Source: Ghiorsea sp. (GTDB lineage Bacteria; Pseudomonadota; Zetaproteobacteria; Mariprofundales; Mariprofundaceae). From it: a DNA stretch of 51,221 nucleotides. Shown here one piece after another: positions 1 through 9,338 of this stretch (position 1 is its first letter; each line of letters opens with the position of its first letter). The position numbers were made by a program, and so were the translations under genes. The stretch lies in contig JAUZSH010000016.1 of the NCBI GenBank assembly GCA_030949605.1, positions 1 through 51,221 on the forward strand. Reading direction: 5' to 3'. The notes under the pieces were generated by a model. The model was not told where the DNA came from, did no database searches, and saw nothing but the letters and a program-made list of their open reading frames with translations.

Positions 1-8
1 ACCTGATT

Positions 9-282
9 ACTTACATTGAGCGGGTATGTTTTATCGTTTTATTGGTTATTTTATCCTTATAAATCAATGAGATAAGGATATACATCACGATTCTGATTAT
101 CCTACGAATTTCAATCTACAACCAACTTAAGCAAAAGTTGAAAATCGATACCGTAATTTTCATTAAATGGCTAAATGATTCGGTCATAAAAGGCTATTTT
201 TATTCAATATGATGAGAACAAACATCATCCGACATCAATTTTAAATCATTTTTTTAAAAAAAGTTACCCGCTCAATGTAAGT
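9..282 (-). mobile_element. MITE1 copy A (inverted orientation)
   Basis: This is a 274 bp non-coding element with terminal inverted repeats starting ACTTACATTGAGCGGGTA. It is flanked by the 4 bp direct repeat GATT (5-8 and 283-286). It is the same sequence as copies B-E but reversed. The interior holds an 18-20 nt hairpin with arms around TATCCTTAT/ATAAGGATA and no ORF. It was inserted in the RAYT gene just before the site later used by the IS5-family element. Confidence 0.9.
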
Positions 283-286
283 GATT

Positions 287-1220
287 AGACATCTTTCCTA
301 AATAACGTGATTCTCTTATTGGTTATTAACCCTACCTCAGATACACGGTCTGTGTATGATGTATGCATCATGAAACCCTACAAAGAAATCATCCACTGTA
401 AGCCTCAAAAATTTTTGCGTATGACAGGAATAACGCAAAAAAACTTTTCAGATTTATATGATAAAATAAAGCAACATATTGAAAATGAAAAGAAGCTTAA
501 CCCTCTGAAAAGGCGCGGTCTGAAAAGTTCTAGAGTATCATTGCAAGATTGTATCTTGTTAGCACTTTACTATATTCGCCACTATCCAACCTTTCAAGTT
601 CTTGGCAATGTTTTTGGAATACAAGAGTCCTACTGTCACAAGGTATATAGCCGTTATGTGAGGATCATAGCTAACGTTGAAAAACTTCCTAGCCGACTAG
701 ATCTTATTGATAATAAAAGGGAAACATTGATTGTAGATGTATCAGAACAACCCATAGAGCGTCCTGTAAAACATCAAAAACAATATTACTCAGGCAAGAA
801 AAAAAGCCATACGATTAAAGCTCAAATCATAGCTTGCGCTACAACAGGAAAGGTTTTATCGGTTGTTTGTGCAAAAGGGAAAAAGCATGACTTCAGCGTA
901 TTTAAAGAAAGTCGCCTTCCTATTCACCCAAATTCTAAACTCTTAGCTGATTCAGGCTATCAAGGGCTTAAAAAATATCATGAGAACTCCATGACACCGA
1001 TAAAAAAACAGAAAGGAGTTGAGCGTTCAAAGGAAGATAAGAGCTTCAATAAATCCTTATCAAAGAAGCGTATTCTCATTGAAAACATTAACCGATTTTG
1101 TAAAATATTCAGAATAGTCAAAGAGGTATATCGGGGGAAACACAAAAACTATGGCTTAAATTGGCGGGTTGTGGCGGCTTTAGTCAATATGAGATATGGG
1201 TTTATTTAGGAAAGATGTCT
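287..1220 (+). mobile_element. IS5-family element (IS427-like), copy 1
   Basis: The element is about 934 bp with near-perfect terminal inverted repeats AGACATCTTTCCTAAATAA (287-305) and its complement (1202-1220). If the ends are taken as GACATC...GATGTC, both sides carry TA. Removing the element plus one TA restores the RAYT frame, which supports a 2 bp TA target duplication as in the IS427 group. Two further copies lie at 46922-47856 and 48585-49519, each 1 bp longer. Confidence 0.88.
307..1209 (+). CDS. IS5-family transposase (DDE), intact single-frame version
   Basis: This is a 300-residue DDE transposase of the DDE_Tnp_4 (HARBI1-like) type. The likely catalytic triad is visible as D144 (LIVDVSE), D215 (ADSGYQG) and E259 (ILIENINRF). 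An N-terminal helix-turn-helix-like section (about residues 35-115) would bind the ends. The start is uncertain: GTG at 307 gives the full frame, and ATG at 370 (MKPYKEII) is an alternative; neither has a good ribosome binding site. It differs from the other two copies in having six A (not seven) after codon Leu221, so this copy encodes the full protein without frameshifting. Confidence 0.88.
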   Translation: MILLLVINPTSDTRSVYDVCIMKPYKEIIHCKPQKFLRMTGITQKNFSDLYDKIKQHIENEKKLNPLKRRGLKSSRVSLQDCILLALYYIRHYPTFQVLGNVFGIQESYCHKVYSRYVRIIANVEKLPSRLDLIDNKRETLIVDVSEQPIERPVKHQKQYYSGKKKSHTIKAQIIACATTGKVLSVVCAKGKKHDFSVFKESRLPIHPNSKLLADSGYQGLKKYHENSMTPIKKQKGVERSKEDKSFNKSLSKKRILIENINRFCKIFRIVKEVYRGKHKNYGLNWRVVAALVNMRYGFI

Positions 1221-1280
1221 AATATAGCTTTGGGTTTGAATGCAGTAGAACGGTGTGAAGTTTACAAAGGGTTATTTGCC

Positions 1281-1554
1281 ACTTACATTGAGCGGGTATC
1301 TTTTTTTAAAAAAATGATTTAAAATTGATGTCGGATGATGTTTGTTCTCATCATATTGAATAAAAATAGCCTTTTATGACCAATCATTTAGCCATTTAAT
1401 GAAAATTACGGTAGCGATTTTCAACTTTTTGCTTAAGTTGGTTGTAGATTGAAATTCGCAGGGTAATCAGAATCGTGATGTATATCCTTATCTCATTGAT
1501 TTATAAGGATAAAATAACCAATAAAACGATAAAACATACCCGCTCAATGTAAGT
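1281..1554 (+). mobile_element. MITE1 copy B
   Basis: A 274 bp MITE1 with both terminal repeats (ACTTACATTGAGCGGGTA at the left, complement at the right). It has a 4 bp duplication TGCC at 1277-1280 and 1555-1558. Removing it joins the RAYT codons ...GLFAS in frame. There is no coding content. Confidence 0.92.
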
Positions 1555-2816
1555 TGCCAGTCATATTGATTCAAATAACCGACATTCCGCACCCTTGATT
1601 TTGATTTTTGGTATTTAATGAAAAGATATGAAAACATAATGTTTTCAACGCTAAACAAGCTTATCATGGTAATACATTGCTTGTGACTTTAGCCTTCATG
1701 ACAAGAGGATTATTCATAATTTTACCTAAATCCTGCAATCCCCTGACAGCTTAATCCAAAAAAGGTAGACTCCTTCATAAGTTAGCAGCTCAATCAAAAA
1801 CAAAAGGAGTCACCTTTTCAGTGAGAAACTCTAAAGCAAAACATACCCGCAAGTCTACCCGAAAAGTAACTATTGAAAGCACAGGTAAAAACCTGACGAT
1901 CCATGCGGGTCTGGTTCCAGTTATGCGGTTTCTTGGTAAGTTGGGGTTTAGCAAGGCTTTCCATCGTACGGTTGAGCATCGGCGCGCCCATAATGCCCGT
2001 TATCAGCTATCTGATGCCGTTGAATTAAATGTTCTCAGTCTGATTGCAGGTGCTCGCAGTGTGGATGAAAGTATTCGAGTGTGGGCAGATAATGTGCTGC
2101 GAAAGCTTGGCGGCTGGGATAATATCATGAATGCGACCACCATGGGGCGTATTCTTAAAACGGTCACAGAACAACATATCTACCAGATGGAAACCTTTAA
2201 CCACATCATGCGAGGTCGCGTCTGGAAACGCGCTAGAGCATTGACATCTAGCTTGATGCGGGGTTCGATGTGGATTGATGTCGATTCCACGGTCAAAACG
2301 ACTTATGGCAAACACCAGGAAGGCGCGGCAGTTGGTTACAACCCGCACAAACGTGGCGCACCTTCTTACCATCCACAGTTGGCTTTTTGCGCGGAGACCA
2401 AGGAGATTCTTCAGGCATGGCTGCGTTGTGGTAACGCTTATACTTCCAACGGTATCGTTGCGTTCATGAAGCAGTTGGCGGCGCATCTACCCAATCGTAT
2501 GCGTTTGGTCTTTCGTGGTGATTCGGGTTATTTTGTTGGCGCGCTGCTGGACTGGTTGGATGCACGCGGTGATGGCTACCTGATCAAAGTAAAACTGAAA
2601 GGACTGGTTGATTTGCTTGAAGTACAGCAATGGCAAGCTGTGGCTGGTCATGACGGCTGGGAACAAGCTAGCTTTACCCATCGTTGTGGCACATGGGCGC
2701 ACACACGAACCTTTGTTGCTGTACGCAGGCTTAAGGATGAAGACTGCAATCAAGGCAAGCTGCTGGATATGCGGTCGTATGATTATTTCTGCTATGTCAC
2801 CACGGAAAACCTTACA

Positions 2817-4486
2817 CCTAAATCCTGCAATCCCCTGACAGCTTAATCCAAAAAAGGTAGACTCCTTCATAAGTTAGCAGCTCAATCAAAAACAAAAGGA
2901 GTCACCTTTTCAGTGAGAAACTCTAAAGCAAAACATACCCGCAAGTCTACCCGAAAAGTAACTATTGAAAGCACAGGTAAAAACCTGACGATCCATGCGG
3001 GTCTGGTTCCAGTTATGCGGTTTCTTGGTAAGTTGGGGTTTAGCAAGGCTTTCCATCGTACGGTTGAGCATCGGCGCGCCCATAATGCCCGTTATCAGCT
3101 ATCTGATGCCGTTGAATTAAATGTTCTCAGTCTGATTGCAGGTGCTCGCAGTGTGGATGAAAGTATTCGAGTGTGGGCAGATAATGTGCTGCGAAAGCTT
3201 GGCGGCTGGGATAATATCATGAATGCGACCACCATGGGGCGTATTCTTAAAACGGTCACAGAACAACATATCTACCAGATGGAAACCTTTAACCACATCA
3301 TGCGAGGTCGCGTCTGGAAACGCGCTAGAGCATTGACATCTAGCTTGATGCGGGGTTCGATGTGGATTGATGTCGATTCCACGGTCAAAACGACTTATGG
3401 CAAACACCAGGAAGGCGCGGCAGTTGGTTACAACCCGCACAAACGTGGCGCACCTTCTTACCATCCACAGTTGGCATTTTGCGCTGAGGCCAAGGAGATT
3501 CTTCAGGCATGGCTGCGTTGTGGTGACGCTTATACTTCCAACGGTATCGTTGCGTTCATGAAACAGTTGGCGGCGCATCTACCCAATCGTATGCGTTTGG
3601 TCTTTCGTGGTGATTCGGGTTATTTTGTTGGCGCGCTGCTGGACTGGTTGGATGCACGCGGTGATGGCTACCTGATCAAAGTAAAACTGAAAGGACTGGT
3701 TGGTTTGCTTGAAATACAGCAATGGCAAGCTGTGGCTGGTCATGACGGCTGGGAACAAGCTAGCTTTACCCATCGTTGTGGCACATGGGCGCACACACGA
3801 ACCTTTGTTGCTGTACGCAGGCTTAAGGATGAAGACTGCAATCAAGGCAAGCTGCTGGATATGCGGTCGTATGATTATTTCTGCTATGTCACCACGGAAA
3901 ACCTTACACCATGGCAAACCCACAAGAAATATGGTGAACGTGCAACCTGTGAGACGTGGATTGATGAAGCCAAGAATCAGATGGGCATGGCACACATCAA
4001 AACGAAAAATTTCCTAGCCAGCTCCGCATTATTCCAATGCGCGGTGCTTGCTTACAACACCGTGCGCTGGATGGCACTGGTGAGTGGCGACAAACAATTG
4101 ATGCGATGGGAGATGGCTAGTATTCGTACTTTTATGGTGCGTATGGCTGGAAAGCTTGTTTGCGGAGGCAGGCAGATGACTTTGAAAATACCCACAACGT
4201 TGCTGCACCCCAAACCTTGGCAAAGCTGGCTAAGGGTTGGCATGACCTAATTTAAACTCAGATACGTCTTATCATGATGAAGATGGAAGCGGCTGATGAT
4301 AGACAGTTATGGTTTTGCACGCGCTAAATTCAAGAAGCAGCCCTGATTGTGCATCTATTCTAACATAAGAACGTATCACATTGAAAAAAATCGAGAAATA
4401 TGAGCCGATTCTACCAATAGTACACTTTCATTGAACAGGGTTATTCTTGGGGATTAGCACTGAAAGTGCCACTTGCAGGATTTAGG
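2817..4486 (+). mobile_element. IS1380-family element, inner copy (complete)
   Basis: A complete 1670 bp element with CCTAAATCCTGCAA ends and the 5 bp target duplication TTACA (2812-2816 and 4487-4491). It is inserted inside the transposase gene of the outer copy, in the same orientation. Confidence 0.94.
2913..4250 (+). CDS. IS1380-family transposase
   Basis: A 445-residue cut-and-paste transposase with the DDE_Tnp_1/IS1380 fold. Visible catalytic regions are WIDVDST (Asp at 153/155), FRGDSGYF (D234) and CETWIDEAKNQ (Glu at 347 or 352). The N-terminus is basic. It starts at a GTG after AAAGGAGT. It appears intact and is the only intact IS1380 transposase in the window, so it could mobilise both copies, which share ends. 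Confidence 0.93.
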   Translation: MRNSKAKHTRKSTRKVTIESTGKNLTIHAGLVPVMRFLGKLGFSKAFHRTVEHRRAHNARYQLSDAVELNVLSLIAGARSVDESIRVWADNVLRKLGGWDNIMNATTMGRILKTVTEQHIYQMETFNHIMRGRVWKRARALTSSLMRGSMWIDVDSTVKTTYGKHQEGAAVGYNPHKRGAPSYHPQLAFCAEAKEILQAWLRCGDAYTSNGIVAFMKQLAAHLPNRMRLVFRGDSGYFVGALLDWLDARGDGYLIKVKLKGLVGLLEIQQWQAVAGHDGWEQASFTHRCGTWAHTRTFVAVRRLKDEDCNQGKLLDMRSYDYFCYVTTENLTPWQTHKKYGERATCETWIDEAKNQMGMAHIKTKNFLASSALFQCAVLAYNTVRWMALVSGDKQLMRWEMASIRTFMVRMAGKLVCGGRQMTLKIPTTLLHPKPWQSWLRVGMT

Positions 4487-5220
4487 TTACACCATGGCAA
4501 ACCCACAAGAAGTATGGTGAACGTGCAACCTGTGAGACGTGGATTGATGAAGCCAAGAATCAGATGGGCATGGCACACATCAAAACGAAAAATTTCCTAG
4601 CCAGCTCCGCATTATTCCAATGCGCGGTGCTTGCTTACAACACCGTGCGCTGGATGGCACTGGTGAGTGGCGACAAACAATTGATGCGATGGGAGATGGC
4701 TAGTATTCGTACTTTTATGGTGCGTATGGCTGGAAAGCTTGTTTGCGGAGGCAGGCAGATGACTTTGAAAATACCCACAACGTTGCTGCACCCCAAACCT
4801 TGGCAAAGCTGGCTAAGGGTTGGCATGACCTAATTTAAACTCAGATACGTCTTATCATGATGAAGATGGAAGCGGCTGATGATAGACAGTTATGGTTTTG
4901 CACGCGCTAAATTCAAGAAGCAGCCCTGATTGTGCATCTATTCTAACATAAGAACGTATCACATTGAAAAAAATCGAGAAATATGAGCCGATTCTACCAA
5001 TAGTACACTTTCATTGAACAGGGTTATTCTTGGGGATTAGCACTGAAAGTGCCACTTGCAGGATTTAGGTTTTAGTCATTTACCCTCAAATATACCTTTC
5101 ATGAGAGGTGACACAGTTTATCGAAAACAACCTCATTTTTCTAACCTGTTGAAAAATATAGATAAATTAAATACAGTGATATTGATTTAGGGGTGCGGAA
5201 TGTCGGAAATAAGCTTGAAG

Positions 5221-5483
5221 ACTTACATTGAGCGGGTATCTTTTTTTTAAAATTGATGTCGGATGATGTTTGTTCTCATCATATTGAATAAAAATAGCCT
5301 TTTATGACCGAATCATTTAGCCATTTAATGAAAATTACGGTATCGATTTTCAACTTTTTGCTTAAGTTGGTTGTAGATTGAAATTCGTAGGATAATCAGA
5401 ATCGTGAAGTATATCCTTATCTCATTGATTTATAAGGATAAAATAACCAAGAGAACGATAAAACATACCCGCTCAATGTAAGT
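5221..5483 (+). mobile_element. MITE1 copy C
   Basis: A 263 bp copy with both terminal repeats and a shortened A/T run near its left end. GAAG stands on both sides (5217-5220 and 5484-5487). It is followed at once by copy D, and the two share the central GAAG. Confidence 0.92.
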
Positions 5484-5487
5484 GAAG

Positions 5488-5760
5488 ACTTACATTGAGC
5501 GGGTATGTTTTTTTTTTAATGATTTAAAATTGATGTCGGATGATGTTTGTTCTCATCATATTGAATAAAAATAGCCTTTTATGACCGAATCATTTAGCCA
5601 TTTAATGAAAATTACGGTATCGATTTTCAACTTTTTGCTTAAGTTGGTTGTAGATTGAAATTCGTAGGATAATCAGAATCGTGATGTATATCCTTATCTC
5701 ATTGATTTATAAGGATAAAATAACCAAGAAAACGATAAAACATACCCGCTCAATGTAAGT
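5488..5760 (+). mobile_element. MITE1 copy D
   Basis: A 273 bp copy in the same orientation as C, flanked by GAAG at 5484-5487 and 5761-5764. Removing C and D with two GAAG copies restores RAYT codons for LEEIREATN. A third tandem GAAG implies either insertion into the existing duplication or slippage/unequal exchange of one original insertion. Confidence 0.92.
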
Positions 5761-5922
5761 GAAGAGATTAGGGAAGCAACGAATAAATCATGGGTATTGG
5801 GATCAAGTCTGTTTTAAGGAAAGGGTTGAAGAGCTTACCGCAAGGCAGGCGCAATCTAAAGGGAGGGGTGGTGATAGTGACTCTATTGATTCGTTGTATG
5901 TAGAGAATACAGAAGGTTGCTG

Positions 5923-6540
5923 TTAAGTTCCCCACTCACCCAAACCTTGTCTAAGCACTTGAGGTACACCATCGCACAAATCAACAATGGTGGTGGGGGT
6001 CATGTCGCCCCAGCCTGCATCAAGTAGCACGGCATTGAGGTGTTTGATACGTGGTTCAATGGTTTCAGGGTCGGTGGCGATAAAATCTTCATCGGGAAGC
6101 TGCATGGATGTTGCCAGTAGTGGTTCACCCACCTCTTGAAGCAACATATTACACACGGCATGGTCGGGCATACGAATACCCACATCTTTGCGCTTGCCAA
6201 ATATGCGTTTGGGTAGCTTGGAATTGGCAGGAAGGATGAAGGTGTAAGGACCTGGTAAATGATGTTTTAGAATGCGATGAGAAGGGTTATCTATGCTGAC
6301 AAACTGGGCGGCTTGTTTTAAGTCTTTGCATACCAGCGACCATAAATGATGTTCATCTAGCCCACGAAGCATACGGATAGACTCTTGCGCTTTGAGCGCG
6401 GTGGGTAAGACCATGATGGCATAGGTCGTTTCAGTCGGCACAACTGCAAAACAACCATCATGCAGCAACTTGGCGGCATGTTTGAGTTGTCTTATTTGTG
6501 GGCGTTCAGGGTGCAAGCGCATGTGTTCAAAAGTATGCAT
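5923..6540 (-). CDS. YciO/Sua5/YrdC-family protein (threonylcarbamoyl-AMP synthase-like)
   Basis: A 205-residue protein with the YrdC fold, which binds tRNA-like RNA and, in Sua5/TsaC, makes threonylcarbamoyl-AMP for t6A modification. Visible motifs are the VVPTETTYAI segment near residue 30, PGPYTFILPA in the middle and the basic GKRKDVGIRMPDH segment. The opening HPERPQIRQLKHA resembles YciO rather than TsaC, so true t6A activity is not certain. I start it at the ATG at 6540, directly after the asmA stop, because an upstream in-frame start would overlap asmA by 65 bases; a second ATG lies six codons in. It is probably cotranscribed with asmA and converges on the RAYT remnant. Confidence 0.85.
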   Translation of the reverse strand: MHTFEHMRLHPERPQIRQLKHAAKLLHDGCFAVVPTETTYAIMVLPTALKAQESIRMLRGLDEHHLWSLVCKDLKQAAQFVSIDNPSHRILKHHLPGPYTFILPANSKLPKRIFGKRKDVGIRMPDHAVCNMLLQEVGEPLLATSMQLPDEDFIATDPETIEPRIKHLNAVLLDAGWGDMTPTTIVDLCDGVPQVLRQGLGEWGT

Positions 6541-6541
6541 A

Positions 6542-8785
6542 TTAAAAATTAAATCCTTTAAACATGTCGTTGAGTTTTTTTTCTTCTTTGCTGATCTCTT
6601 CATCATGGATTTTCATGGAATCTTGGTTAAGGGTTTGACTATCCGCATCACCAATGGGTTGTGCAGTCATTTCGTCAAAAGCAGCCCTACGGTCTAAGTT
6701 ATCATCGTGATCCAATTCTTTTTCCACCTGAATATCATCCCATGAACCAAAGATATGTAGTGGCGTGACGATGCCCTTTTTGTGGATACTACCGCCTTGC
6801 CCTTGCAGTGTGTTGACCAAGCTGGGGAGAACGCGGTAATCCATTCTGGAGGGGGTTAAGTAGAGTTTACCTTTGCCTGATAATCGAAACAATGGTGATG
6901 CTAGATAGAGATCATTATTGGTGAAAACACCATCTTTGATGTAAAAAGTACCGAGCACCTTGGCAAAATCACTTTGCTTGGATTCTGTGGGTGATTTTTC
7001 AAAATTGCGAACCTCCTTGGCAATATCGACACCTTTCAATTGACCATTTTCAAATAAGAAATCGCCACGACCTTTGGCGCTGTTGACGATGTTGCTTGAT
7101 AATAGCCCAACACCTGACATGTTGGTATTGATTGTGGCAATGCCTGATAATTGGTCAAAATCTACCAAGGCTTTTAGCATAGGCTGAATCGATACACCTT
7201 TCATACGCAAGGACTCTTTCCAAGTTGCTGGATAGCGGTTGGCATACAGTGTCATATTTTCACTGATGCGCCCACCATTGATGGCAAAACTTAGCGGATT
7301 AAGACGGACTACACCGTTTTCGCTGCTTAAGGTCATGCGTAAGTTTTCCAGCTTTAATCCCATAGTATGTATGATGTCGGATTGAAGCTGAATGGATAAG
7401 TACCAAGGTTTAAGGAAGGTTAAATCAGGTTCAACCTTTTTAGGTATTGCTTGCCCTGAGGTTAAAGTTTTCTTTTCTTCTCCGCTGGTGTTGGGCTGTT
7501 TACTTTGAGGGATCCAAGGGTCTAAATGTAAGTCGCCTGCTGTGATACGGAGTTGAATATCGGGTGCGTCTCCAATAAAAATATCACCAGACATTTGGAT
7601 AGGTTCATCGTTGAGAGTGAGTTGTAGGTTGCGAATTTCAACAATATCTGCATCACCTGCAAGAAATGCCTCAAGCTTAATACTTTCCCACGGTTCAGGG
7701 TGTTCTTTATAGATTTCTTGTAATGCGGGGGTGAATTGATTGAGCCAAATCCGCTGTAACGACCCCGTCATAATTTTACCTTCAAAGTGCGGCTGTTTAT
7801 CCAAGCCCTTGATTTTAGCAGACATGGTCAATACATCAGTCTTATCAATACCCAATTTGAAGCTTTCAACTTTTAAAGTGCGCATAGACTGAACATTGGC
7901 TTTCCATGATACCACCAGTTCATGTTGTGCATCGACACGCAATGAACCTGAGCTTAACAGTACTTTATCGTTGTGTTGCTCTATGGATACGTCGATATCA
8001 AGGTTGATGTTTGCCAGCTGCCCCAGTATGGCTTGCTGCTTGGGCTCTAAAGTCGGTAACCATGCTGTAAAAGGTTTGAGGTTGAAGTTTTTACTTGTGA
8101 TACTAATCAGCGCGGGCAAGGCAGCTATATCAAATTTGTTGATGTCCCAAACAGGGCCGATTTCAGCGTTGATACGGATGGGGTTTCCTTCTATCTTGGC
8201 AGATAAATCGATACCAATGGGCTGTTTTAATTGTAAATCTGTGATGTTAAGCTGAATATCGTTGATAACAACGTCGCCTTTGTTTGCATCTTGCCAAATC
8301 ACTTGTCCATTTTGGAGATGGATCAGCTTGGCTTCAAAGGCAATAGAGCGTGTGTTTGTGGTCTTATTTTGGGGGGTGTTACCACCTGTTGTTTTTTCGA
8401 GGCTAAGATCTGACCAGTTATTGCGACCATCTGCCCGTTGTGTCATCCATATTTTGGGTGCATTGAGTTCAAAGCGCGTGACTTTAATTTGCTGATCAAA
8501 CAATGGCATCAAGGCGACTTGAATATCCACACTTGCCACCTCTAGCATATTTTCATGTTTGAAACCTGGTGCATTGGCGAATTGAATATGGGTTAGGGTG
8601 ATGCCTATCCAAGGAAATAAGCTAAGTTTGATGTTGCCAATTTCGATATTTCGCCCTGTGGCATCATCAACAGCTTGTTTAATTTCAGGCTTATAATCGT
8701 TCACATTAACAAAAAAAGGAATCACAAGCAAAGTCATCAGAACAATGATAATAAAGCCGAATGAAAACTTTATAAATTTAAGCAT
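6542..8785 (-). CDS. AsmA family protein
   Basis: A 747-residue AsmA-family protein. A single N-terminal membrane segment (about residues 7-27, hydrophobic after KFIKFSFGF) anchors a long periplasmic beta-rich body. The conserved N-terminal block with VNVNDYKPEIKQAVDDATGR and IKLSLFPW is typical of AsmA. A C-terminal AsmA_2-like portion (about residues 540-700, with GRGDFLFENGQLKG and SRMDYRVLPSL) is followed by a charged tail. AsmA-like proteins are thought to move phospholipid between the membranes or limit outer-membrane assembly; the exact role here is inferred. It begins 25 bases after the 3' end of RNase P RNA, so it may be read through from that transcript. Confidence 0.88.
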   Translation of the reverse strand: MLKFIKFSFGFIIIVLMTLLVIPFFVNVNDYKPEIKQAVDDATGRNIEIGNIKLSLFPWIGITLTHIQFANAPGFKHENMLEVASVDIQVALMPLFDQQIKVTRFELNAPKIWMTQRADGRNNWSDLSLEKTTGGNTPQNKTTNTRSIAFEAKLIHLQNGQVIWQDANKGDVVINDIQLNITDLQLKQPIGIDLSAKIEGNPIRINAEIGPVWDINKFDIAALPALISITSKNFNLKPFTAWLPTLEPKQQAILGQLANINLDIDVSIEQHNDKVLLSSGSLRVDAQHELVVSWKANVQSMRTLKVESFKLGIDKTDVLTMSAKIKGLDKQPHFEGKIMTGSLQRIWLNQFTPALQEIYKEHPEPWESIKLEAFLAGDADIVEIRNLQLTLNDEPIQMSGDIFIGDAPDIQLRITAGDLHLDPWIPQSKQPNTSGEEKKTLTSGQAIPKKVEPDLTFLKPWYLSIQLQSDIIHTMGLKLENLRMTLSSENGVVRLNPLSFAINGGRISENMTLYANRYPATWKESLRMKGVSIQPMLKALVDFDQLSGIATINTNMSGVGLLSSNIVNSAKGRGDFLFENGQLKGVDIAKEVRNFEKSPTESKQSDFAKVLGTFYIKDGVFTNNDLYLASPLFRLSGKGKLYLTPSRMDYRVLPSLVNTLQGQGGSIHKKGIVTPLHIFGSWDDIQVEKELDHDDNLDRRAAFDEMTAQPIGDADSQTLNQDSMKIHDEEISKEEKKLNDMFKGFNF

Positions 8786-8810
8786 AACACCCTCAACCCA
8801 TCAAAACGTT

Positions 8811-9190
<380 letters not shown>

Positions 9191-9215
9191 CGAGTCTAAT
9201 GTTTTTTTAAGATAA

Positions 9216-9338
9216 TTACGAATGATGTGATGTATCGTCATTATTATTTTTCTTTTGAGTGGGTTTGAAAAATACCCAAGCAGCAATGGCAGCAAGGATG
9301 AGAAATAAACCAAGCTCAATAAAAGCTGTCCACCACAT
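9216..9338 (-). CDS. 40-aa single-pass membrane peptide with His-containing tail
   Basis: A small ORF beginning MWWTAFIELGLFLILAAI, with one membrane helix (about residues 4-24), then a KPTQKK basic boundary and a polar tail NNNDDTSHHS. Its ATG overlaps the stop codon of the upstream DsbD_2-like gene as TAATG, the same coupling seen between the two preceding genes, which supports real translation. The topology (one helix, polar tail) recalls CcoQ/CcoS-type small subunits and it is the last gene of a set linked to the oxidase assembly locus. Function unknown; a role with copper or cbb3 oxidase is only inference. Confidence 0.6.
   Translation of the reverse strand: MWWTAFIELGLFLILAAIAAWVFFKPTQKKNNNDDTSHHS

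Larger units (their letters stand above)
1821..4833 (+). pseudogene. IS1380 transposase, outer copy, split by the inner IS
   Basis: Coding segments 1821-2816 and 4492-4833 join precisely, after removal of the inner element and one TTACA, into a 445-residue IS1380-family DDE transposase. The break falls after ENLT and resumes at PWQTH. The left part alone ends in stray residues from the inner element. It differs from the inner copy by a few substitutions, for example Thr/Ala and Asn/Asp near residues 193-205 and Asp/Gly at about 264. The start is the same GTG, preceded by AAAGGAGT about 12 bases upstream. Confidence 0.9.
1725..5069 (+). mobile_element. IS1380-family element, outer copy, interrupted by a second copy
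   Basis: The ends are CCTAAATCCTGCAA at 1725 and the complement ending at 5069, with a 5 bp duplication TTTTA (1720-1724 and 5070-5074) in MITE2. The element is about 1.67 kb once the inner copy at 2817-4486 is removed. Outer and inner copies are almost identical, so both insertions are recent. Apart from the transposase, the right 236 bp of each copy are non-coding. Confidence 0.92.
1579..5206 (+). mobile_element. MITE2, 16 bp inverted repeats, interrupted by nested IS1380 elements
   Basis: The 16 bp perfect inverted repeats CCGACATTCCGCACCC (1579-1594) and its complement (5191-5206) are flanked by the 6 bp duplication AAATAA (1573-1578 and 5207-5212). Without the IS1380 insertion (1725-5069) the element is only about 278 bp and has no ORF, so it is a second non-autonomous family. 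A 5-6 bp duplication would suit the IS1634 family, and an IS1634-type transposase fragment is present at 48.3 kb, but no link between the two is proven. Confidence 0.8.
1..5926 (+). pseudogene. RAYT (Y1_Tnp, REP-associated transposase) C-terminal remnant split by five or more insertions
   Basis: Host coding pieces lie at 1-8, 1221-1280, 1555-1578, 5213-5220 and 5761-5926. If each mobile element is removed with one copy of its target duplication, the pieces join in one frame. The joined frame reads LINIALGLNAVERCEVYKGL, then FASHIDSNKLEEIREATNKS, then WVLGSSLF, and after dropping one T from a TTTT run near 5813 continues KERVEELTARQAQSKGRGGD to a TAA at 5924-5926. From memory of the family this matches the C-terminal end of REP-associated tyrosine transposases (Y..LF motif, IREATN..W.LGS..FK.R.E.L..R). 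The catalytic HUH/Tyr part would lie left of the window. The gene is dead twice over (insertions and frameshift). It converges on the yciO-type gene with overlapping stops. REP-like hairpins elsewhere in the window could be its former substrates. Confidence 0.75.

Noticed and set aside
2025-2870. Minus-strand frames inside the IS1380 copies (for example 2025-2486, 2487-2870, 3117-3578)
   Set aside because: They are reverse-frame shadows of the transposase gene, repeated in both copies, with no start signals.
5217-5764. Direct repeats that could suggest a CRISPR array
   Set aside because: Units are ~270 bp with terminal inverted repeats and insertion duplications; no short repeats with unique spacers and no cas genes.
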